Assembly (NCBI RefSeq): GCF_029193575.1
Contig: NZ_JARGCS010000040.1
Span: forward strand, 16,592-80,591
Source: Pseudomonas entomophila
Lineage (GTDB): Bacteria > Pseudomonadota > Gammaproteobacteria > Pseudomonadales > Pseudomonadaceae
DNA: 64,000 bases
Direction: 5' to 3'
Under the pieces are notes generated by a model, which did no database searches, was not told the DNA's origin, and saw only the letters and a program-made list of their open reading frames with translations. Positions 58,801 to 64,000 of this stretch are shown one piece after another (positions within the stretch are counted from its first letter, which is position 1; the number at the start of each line of letters is the position of its first letter). Made by a program: the position numbers and the translations under genes.

Positions 58801-59661
58801 ATGAAAAAGTTCTTCAGCCTGGCCGCCACCCTGCTGGTGCTGGCTGCCGCCGTGGTGATCGGCCGTCAGCTGTGGCTGCACTACATGACCACTCCCTGGA
58901 CCCGCGACGGCCGCGTGCGCGCCGACATCATCAACGTCGCCGCCGACGTGCCCGGCTACGTGGTGGACGTGCCGGTGCGCGACAACCAGCGGGTGCGCAA
59001 GGGCGACGTGTTGATCCAGATCGACCCCGCGCATTACCAGCTGGCGGTGGAGCAGGCCAAGGCGCTGGTGGCCTCGCGCAAGGCCACCTGGGCGATGCGC
59101 AAGGTCAACGCCCAGCGCCGGGCCGACCTCGACAACCTGGTCATTTCCAAGGAGAACCGCGACGACGCCAGCAACATCGCCAACGCCGCCCAGGCTGACT
59201 ACCAGCAGGCCCAGGCGCAGTTGGCGGCCGCCGAGCTGAACCTTGCGCGCACGCGCATCCTGGCCACGGTGGATGGCTACGTGACCAACCTGAACGTCCA
59301 CAAGGGCGACTACGCGCGCACCGGCGAGGCGGTGATGGCGGTGGTCGATGAGCAGTCGTTCTGGGTGTATGGGTTCTTCGAGGAGACCAAGCTGCCGCAC
59401 GTGAAGGTGGGCGACCCGGCCGAGCTGCAGATGATGAGCGGCGAGCGCCTGAAAGGGCATGTGGAGAGCATCGCCCGCGGCATTTATGACCGCGACAACC
59501 CACAGAGCCGCGAGCTGGTGGCGGACGTGAACCCGACGTTCAACTGGGTGCGGCTGGCGCAGCGGGTGCCGGTGCGGATTCATCTCGACGAGGTGCCGCA
59601 AGGGTATCTGCTGGCGGCGGGGACGACCTGCACGGTGGTGGTCAGGCCGGGGGAGGGGTGA
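58801..59661 (+). CDS. HlyD/AaeA-family membrane-fusion protein
   Basis: A 286-residue periplasmic adaptor anchored by an N-terminal helix (6-24). TPWTRDGRVRADIINVAADVPGYV and VRDNQRVRKGDVLIQIDP form the biotinyl-lipoyl-like part (by position 33-73), a short hairpin of 80-130, then TVDGYVTNLNVHKGDYA. With OMF, FUSC and DUF1656 it completes a tripartite pump for aromatic or hydrophobic acids. Confidence 0.92.
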   Translation: MKKFFSLAATLLVLAAAVVIGRQLWLHYMTTPWTRDGRVRADIINVAADVPGYVVDVPVRDNQRVRKGDVLIQIDPAHYQLAVEQAKALVASRKATWAMRKVNAQRRADLDNLVISKENRDDASNIANAAQADYQQAQAQLAAAELNLARTRILATVDGYVTNLNVHKGDYARTGEAVMAVVDEQSFWVYGFFEETKLPHVKVGDPAELQMMSGERLKGHVESIARGIYDRDNPQSRELVADVNPTFNWVRLAQRVPVRIHLDEVPQGYLLAAGTTCTVVVRPGEG

Positions 59662-59705
59662 TCGGGGAGGGGGCAGGGGCACAGGATATCGGCCAAGGCA
59701 CCCCG

Positions 59706-59750
59706 GCCCTATCGCGGGGCCTCTGTAGGAGTGGGCTTGCTCCGCGATGG
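59706..59750. repeat. REP pair
   Basis: CCCTATCGCGGGGCC and GGGCTTGCTCCGCGATGG with a short centre; between the efflux operon and a convergent SDR. Confidence 0.65.
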
Positions 59751-59763
59751 CGTCACCGCCGCA

Positions 59764-60576
59764 TCAGAGCGGGCGCAACAACCCGAACCGCTTGCGCAAC
59801 ACCGTATCCAGCAGCCGCCGCGGCAGCACCCGCGCCAGCAGCGGCAGCGCGGTGCTGCCATTGCCCAGCCTTACCAACGCAGGCACCGGCACCTTGCGCG
59901 TGGCCGCCAGCACGCCCTGTGCGAACACTGCCGCTGGCGTCGGCTTGTCCTGCGAGGCCCGCGCCCGCGCCTGCACCTGCTCGCGCAACGGCCACCACGG
60001 CGAATCGCTGGCCAGCACCTGCTCGGCCTGCTGCTGGGCGTTGCTGGCGAACTGCGAGGCGATCGCCCCAGGCTGCACTTCCATCACGCGAATGCCGAAC
60101 GGCGCCAGCTCCAGGCGCAGGGCGTCGCTCAGCGCATGCACCGCCGCCTTCGAGGCGCAGTAGGCGCCAGCGAACGGGGTGACCAGCACCCCGGAAACGC
60201 TGCCGATGTTCACCACCAGGCCCTGGCTGCGGCGCAGCAGCGGGAACAGCGCGCGGGTGACGCCGACCACGGCGAAGACATTGGTCTCGAACTGCTGGCG
60301 CATGGCCTCGACGCCGCCGTCGAGCAGCGGGCCCATGGCGCCGTAGCCGGCGTTGTTGATAAGCATGTCCAGGTTCGGCAGCTCCTCGGCCAGTTGCGCC
60401 AGCGCCTGTGCATCGTTGACGTCCAGTTGCCGGGCGGTGAAGCCTGCGCTGGCGAGCTGGGTGACGTCGGCGGCTTTGCGGGCGGTGGCCCAGACCTCGA
60501 AGCCCGCATCGCGGAAGGTGTCGGCGAGGGCGCGGCCGATGCCGCTGGAACAACCGGTGATCAAGACGGTGGGCAT
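59764..60576 (-). CDS. SDR-family oxidoreductase
   Basis: A 270-residue SDR with all motifs: VLITGCSSGIGRALA (3-17), NNAGYG (about 86), IGSVSG and YCASKAAVHAL (Tyr/Lys about 139-143). The C-terminal 60 residues (LARVLPRRLLDTVLRKRFG) suggest a membrane-surface or lipid-acting type. ATG 60576. Substrate unknown. Confidence 0.85.
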   Translation of the reverse strand: MPTVLITGCSSGIGRALADTFRDAGFEVWATARKAADVTQLASAGFTARQLDVNDAQALAQLAEELPNLDMLINNAGYGAMGPLLDGGVEAMRQQFETNVFAVVGVTRALFPLLRRSQGLVVNIGSVSGVLVTPFAGAYCASKAAVHALSDALRLELAPFGIRVMEVQPGAIASQFASNAQQQAEQVLASDSPWWPLREQVQARARASQDKPTPAAVFAQGVLAATRKVPVPALVRLGNGSTALPLLARVLPRRLLDTVLRKRFGLLRPL

Positions 60577-60621
60577 GGGTCAGGGCCTGTTGTCAGGTGG
60601 GGTGTGCGGCGCCTGCGCCGG

Positions 60622-60680
60622 CCCTATCGCTGGGCAAGCCCCCACAGGTATTGCAGGAGCGGGCTTGTCCCGCGATGGGG
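60622..60680. repeat. REP pair
   Basis: CCCTATCGCTGGGCAAGCCC (60622-60641) and GGGCTTGTCCCGCGATGGGG (60661-60680), between two minus-strand genes. Confidence 0.75.
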
Positions 60681-60696
60681 CGGTGCAGACCGCCGG

Positions 60697-61161
60697 TCAA
60701 TTGGCAAATGTACCTTGCAGGTGTTCGGCGCGGAACTCCAGGGTTTGCGGCCGATACCCCGAGCGCAGCGGCGGCACCGGCAGGCAATCGGTCCACTCGG
60801 TGCCAGGCTGCAATTCGCCGGGGCCGCGATAGCGCGGGGCGCTGTAGGTGTTCTCGGCCAGGTTCACCGTGTCGCCCGGCGCATAGGCGCCAACGCGCCA
60901 GCGCAGCTCGGTGAGCGGGGCCTTGTTGGTGTTCTTCATGGTCACGCGCAGGGCGCGGTCGGCGGGGCACTGATCGGGAGCGTAGGCCAGGCGCAGGTCG
61001 AGGCGGGCCAGTTGCGAGGCTTCGCGCTGGTCCTGCCAGACCACCCCCAGGGCGACCAGGCCAAGACCGAGCACGGCGGCCAGGGAAATCGGCAGGGCCT
61101 TGGCCGGGTAGCGCAGCAGCAGGACCAGCCAGGTGAGGATGAGGAAGGCGCCGATGATCAT
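60697..61161 (-). CDS. Small membrane protein of unknown function
   Basis: A 154-residue protein: two N-terminal helices (about 2-17 and 22-42), then a periplasmic domain with RLAYAPDQCPADRALRVTMKNTNKAPLTELRW, an immunoglobulin-like beta pattern (by position 58-90) and two Cys (about 66 and 127). I recognise no family. Single gene between REP repeats. Confidence 0.65.
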   Translation of the reverse strand: MIIGAFLILTWLVLLLRYPAKALPISLAAVLGLGLVALGVVWQDQREASQLARLDLRLAYAPDQCPADRALRVTMKNTNKAPLTELRWRVGAYAPGDTVNLAENTYSAPRYRGPGELQPGTEWTDCLPVPPLRSGYRPQTLEFRAEHLQGTFAN

Positions 61162-61524
61162 GGAGGTGCAGGCCTTGGTTGGGCGGTTCGATCATCGTAG
61201 CGGGAAATGGCGCATGGCTCAAAAACGCCAGCGCGGGGCAAGCCCTCCACCAGTACTCCGCTAATTGTGAGTACAGCGTTGAACCTGTGCGGGCTTGCCC
61301 CGCGATAGGGTCGGTATTGACACACGGCAGAGACAGTTGCTCCCACAGGCCGTCTGCGGATTCATTCTGTAACGTTTCAGCTGCAATCCCGTGCTTGAAG
61401 GGGTGCATGGACTTTTCGGTATGAGCCCTCACCGCGTCGTTACAATTTTCAGGCGCTAGGAAATTGACCCCTCCCTGGTTGGCCAATAGCATCGGCCGCT
61501 AATTTGCATGTTCCAGGGAACGGT
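61162..61524. other. Intergenic region with REP pair, upstream of tpsB
   Basis: 363 bp without a gene. Perfect REP arms at 61232-61245 and 61291-61304; the rest (61305-61524) is the tpsB leader. I see no clear promoter. Confidence 0.6.
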
Positions 61525-63234
61525 ATGTCGGTTGCTAGACCGCGCGCACAAGGATGGGCCCTCTGCGCTTTGTTTCTGATTTTCTGCCACGTCGAGGCCC
61601 ACGCTGCCTCGCCCGGCGACCAGGAGCTGATCCGCGAGCGCCAGAACCGCTTGCTCGAAGAGCAACAACGCCGCCTCGACGAACTGCGCAACCTGCCGGG
61701 CAAGCCCGCAGGGCCGACAGCGGCGCCATCGACCGAAGACACCCGCTGCTTCACCATCCGCACCATCACCCTCAAGGGCGCCGACAGCCTTACCGAGGCC
61801 GAGCGCGAGCGCCTGCTGGCGCCATTCCTTGGCCAGTGCCTGGGCGTCAGCCAGCTCAATGACCTGCTCAAGGCCATCACCCACCATTATCTGGACCGCG
61901 GCCAAGTGACCAGCCGCGCCTACCTGCCACAGCAAGACCTGTCCACCGGCCACCTGCAGGTGCTGGTGGTGGAAGGGCGCCTGGAGAGCCTGCGCGCCGA
62001 CCCCGACAGCGGCCTGAGCGAGCGCGAGCTGGCCATGGCCTTTCCCGGCTCGCCGGGGGAGGGCCTGAACCTGCGCGAGATCGAGCAGATGGTCGACCAG
62101 CTCAACCGCTTGCCGTCGAACCGGGCGCAAATGGAACTGGCCCCCGGCGAGGCCGTGGGCGGCAGCCAGGTGCTGGTGCGCAACCAGGCGCAGAAACCCT
62201 GGCGCGCCTCGCTGTCGCGCAACAATGGCGGGCAACGCAGCACCGGCGAGCAGCAGGTCAACCTTGGCCTGGAGTGGGACAGCCCGCTGGGCCTTGCCGA
62301 CCAATTGGTAGTGCGCGGCGGCCATGACGTGGTCAGCGACCACACCCAGGGCTCGAAGAACGGCGTGCTCTACTACAACCTGCCCTGGGGCTGGTGGAAC
62401 TTCAGCTACAGCTACAGCGAAAGCGAGTACCGCGCCCAGGCCCAGGGCAACGGTTTCAGCTTCAAGCAAACCGGCGATAGCCAGAACCACCAACTGCGCG
62501 CCGAGCGCGTGGTGCACCGCGACGCCACCAGCAAGACCTCGCTCAACGCCGGCATCGCCCACCTGCGCACCAACAACTACATCGAGGACAGCCGCCTGGA
62601 GGCCAGCAGCAACCGCCTGAGCGAAGCGCAGTTCGGCTTCAACCACGGCCGTCGCCTGGGCAACGCCTTCGTCAACCTCGACCTGGGCATCCAGGAGGGC
62701 ATCGGCGCCTTCGACGCTCAGGGCAACGGCCACCCGCGCCCCGGCGAGCCCGTTGCGCGTTACCGCAAGTACAGCGCCACGCTCAGCTACGTGCAGGGCT
62801 TCCAGGTGCTCGGCGAGAACCTGAGCTTTAGCAGCCTGGCCACCGGCCAGCGCAGCGAGGACGTGCTGTTCAGCCCGCAGCGCATCAGCTTGGGGGGCGA
62901 GGCCTCGGTGCGCGGTTTCAAGGACCAGTCGTTGTCGGGCGACAGTGGCGCGTACTGGCGTAACGACCTGCGCTGGACCCGCCCGGTCACCTGGGCCGCC
63001 CTGCGCCCAGCGGTGGCCGAGTATGGCGTGGGCCTGGGCTACGACCTGGGCGTGATCCGCAACGATCGCTACAACGGCGACCGCCATGGCCGTGCCAGCA
63101 GCCACGCCTTCGAGCTGTTCGCCCGCGGCCAGCACCTGGCCGCCAGCGTGACCTTCGCCCACAGCCTGGAGCGCCCAGAGGCGCTACCCGACAAGGAACG
63201 CCCGGTGTATTTCCGCCTGGACCTGTTCATCTGA
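61525..63234 (+). CDS. Two-partner secretion outer-membrane transporter (TpsB/FhaC/CdiB family)
   Basis: A 569-residue protein: signal peptide ending VEAHA (about 30), a helical linker with RQNRLLEEQQRRLDELR, POTRA repeats (about 68-220, FTIRTITLKGADSLTEAERE and HYLDRGQVTSRAYLPQQ), then a 16-strand barrel with the conserved VRGF of loop L6 and ending FRLDLFI. I chose ATG 61525 (AGGGAA upstream) over TTG 61504. It exports the TpsA protein encoded 24 bases downstream. Confidence 0.92.
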   Translation: MSVARPRAQGWALCALFLIFCHVEAHAASPGDQELIRERQNRLLEEQQRRLDELRNLPGKPAGPTAAPSTEDTRCFTIRTITLKGADSLTEAERERLLAPFLGQCLGVSQLNDLLKAITHHYLDRGQVTSRAYLPQQDLSTGHLQVLVVEGRLESLRADPDSGLSERELAMAFPGSPGEGLNLREIEQMVDQLNRLPSNRAQMELAPGEAVGGSQVLVRNQAQKPWRASLSRNNGGQRSTGEQQVNLGLEWDSPLGLADQLVVRGGHDVVSDHTQGSKNGVLYYNLPWGWWNFSYSYSESEYRAQAQGNGFSFKQTGDSQNHQLRAERVVHRDATSKTSLNAGIAHLRTNNYIEDSRLEASSNRLSEAQFGFNHGRRLGNAFVNLDLGIQEGIGAFDAQGNGHPRPGEPVARYRKYSATLSYVQGFQVLGENLSFSSLATGQRSEDVLFSPQRISLGGEASVRGFKDQSLSGDSGAYWRNDLRWTRPVTWAALRPAVAEYGVGLGYDLGVIRNDRYNGDRHGRASSHAFELFARGQHLAASVTFAHSLERPEALPDKERPVYFRLDLFI

Positions 63235-63257
63235 CCCACCGATTCAAGAGACAGCAC

Positions 63258-64000
63258 ATGGACGTTCGCCGCTTCGCCTTCCTTGCCCGCCAGCCATCCG
63301 CCCGCCTGCAGCCGCGCACGCAGTTCTGCGGCCTGCCCAAGCGCGGCCTGGCGTTCCTGCTGGCCAACGTCATGTTCTGGCAACCGCTGTGGGCCCAGGC
63401 CGCCGACGGCGTGGTGGTCAGCGCGCCGGGCACCAGCCTCGGCCAGGCGGGCAACGGCGTGCCGATCGTCAACATCGCCGCGCCCAACGGCAGTGGGCTT
63501 TCGCACAACCAGTTCAGCGACTACAACGTCGGCCAGCAGGGCCTGATCCTCAACAACGCCACTGACCGCACCCAGGCCACGCAACTGGGCGGGATCATCC
63601 TCGGCAACCCCAACCTGCAAGGGGCGGCCGCCAGCACCATCCTCAACGAAGTCAACGGCACCAACCCCAGCCAGTTGCGCGGCTACACCGAGGTGGCCGG
63701 GCAGGCGGCGCGGGTGATCGTCGCTAACCCGCACGGCATCACCTGCAACGGCTGCGGCTTCATCAATACGCCCCAGGTGACCCTGAGCACCGGCAAGCCG
63801 GTGATCGACAACGGCCAGTTGAGCCGCTTCCAGGTCGACCAAGGCAGCGTGGCCATCGAAGGCGCGGGGCTCAATGCCGGCAACGTCGACCGTTTCGAGA
63901 TCATCACCCGCAGTGCCAAGGTCAACGCCGAGCTCCAGGCGCGCAATCTGACGATCATCGCCGGGCGCAACGATGTCGACGCCCAGACCCTGGCCGCCAC
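63258..64000 (+). CDS. Filamentous-haemagglutinin-type exoprotein (TpsA/CdiA), N-terminal part
   Basis: 247 residues are visible and the frame is open at the window end. An extended signal region (to about residue 50, ending QAA) precedes the TPS domain: GVVVSAPGTSLGQAGNGVPIVN, FSDYNVGQQGLILNN, and the hallmark NPNL (LGNPNLQG) and NPHGI motif in ANPHGITCNGCGF. This domain targets the protein to the TpsB partner. Whether it is a CDI toxin, adhesin or haemolysin depends on the unseen C-terminus. Confidence 0.92.
   Translation, partial: MDVRRFAFLARQPSARLQPRTQFCGLPKRGLAFLLANVMFWQPLWAQAADGVVVSAPGTSLGQAGNGVPIVNIAAPNGSGLSHNQFSDYNVGQQGLILNNATDRTQATQLGGIILGNPNLQGAAASTILNEVNGTNPSQLRGYTEVAGQAARVIVANPHGITCNGCGFINTPQVTLSTGKPVIDNGQLSRFQVDQGSVAIEGAGLNAGNVDRFEIITRSAKVNAELQARNLTIIAGRNDVDAQTLAA

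Noticed and set aside
1..64000. CRISPR arrays, tRNA or rRNA genes, insertion sequences, prophage
   Set aside because: No regularly spaced repeats, cloverleaf structures, transposase motifs or integrase-type proteins seen; the repeats present are REP palindromes.

Overview
The window is GC-rich DNA from a fluorescent pseudomonad, most likely the Pseudomonas putida group. Evidence: the gene order fabV/thiolase, LOV photoreceptor, hmgR/hmgA-fahA-maiA and leucine dehydrogenase; a short LOV protein almost identical to what I recall of P. putida PpSB1-LOV; Pseudomonas-specific small families (DUF3509, DUF3077, DUF6124); and a dozen REP palindromes built on the core GCGGGCTTGCCCGCGAT. I saw no tRNA, rRNA, IS element, phage or CRISPR array. 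The species assignment is inference; the families are read from the sequence.

Layout. 1-6252: a methylenetetrahydrofolate-reductase-like gene cut by the window edge, an SDR lacking its catalytic Tyr, acetyl-CoA acetyltransferase, enoyl-ACP reductase FabV, a GNAT-like protein and an alpha/beta hydrolase. 6305-7637: a pterin operon (folM, DUF1244, HopJ family). 7709-11093: a putative sensory cluster (MerR-like regulator, PilZ-like protein, LOV blue-light receptor, MioC-type flavodoxin). 11095-15304: LysR regulator divergent from cidA-cidB, a bacterial homologue of mammalian MEST, and an MFE-2-type SDR. 15587-21183: homogentisate pathway (IclR repressor hmgR, hmgA-fahA-maiA, MFS transporter) with a 17-bp operator palindrome. 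21172-24761: SirB1-like protein, leucine dehydrogenase, SOS gene yebG with a LexA box, psiE, and a DUF6124/DUF3077 pair behind a structured leader.

The most unusual part is 25131-35793. An ECF sigma factor and a FecR anti-sigma sit between two operons: desaturase plus a leaderless PhnD-like binding protein, and TonB receptor with signalling domain, ProX-like and SsuA-like binding proteins, an ornithine-cyclodeaminase-family enzyme and a histidine-ammonia-lyase-fold enzyme whose MIO-forming Ala-Ser-Gly is gone. The same 42-bp block precedes both operons and occurs nowhere else that I saw. I read this as one cell-surface-signalling regulon for uptake and breakdown of an unidentified nitrogenous, probably zwitterionic compound; the substrate is not determined by the sequence.

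35790-47062 holds DUF3509, a ribosome-associated HPF-type protein and two back-to-back iron-type signalling systems: fecI-fecR-fecA on the minus strand, and DUF3649-PepSY-DUF3325-ECF sigma-FecR-siderophore receptor on the plus strand. 47142-52604: a lipoprotein, an AraC regulator divergent from an EamA exporter, and a gtr-type glucosylation cluster. 52716-59661: GhrB-like reductase and a LysR regulator divergent from a four-gene FUSC efflux system. 59764-64000: an SDR, a small membrane protein and a two-partner secretion pair, TpsB plus the start of a TpsA exoprotein that leaves the window.
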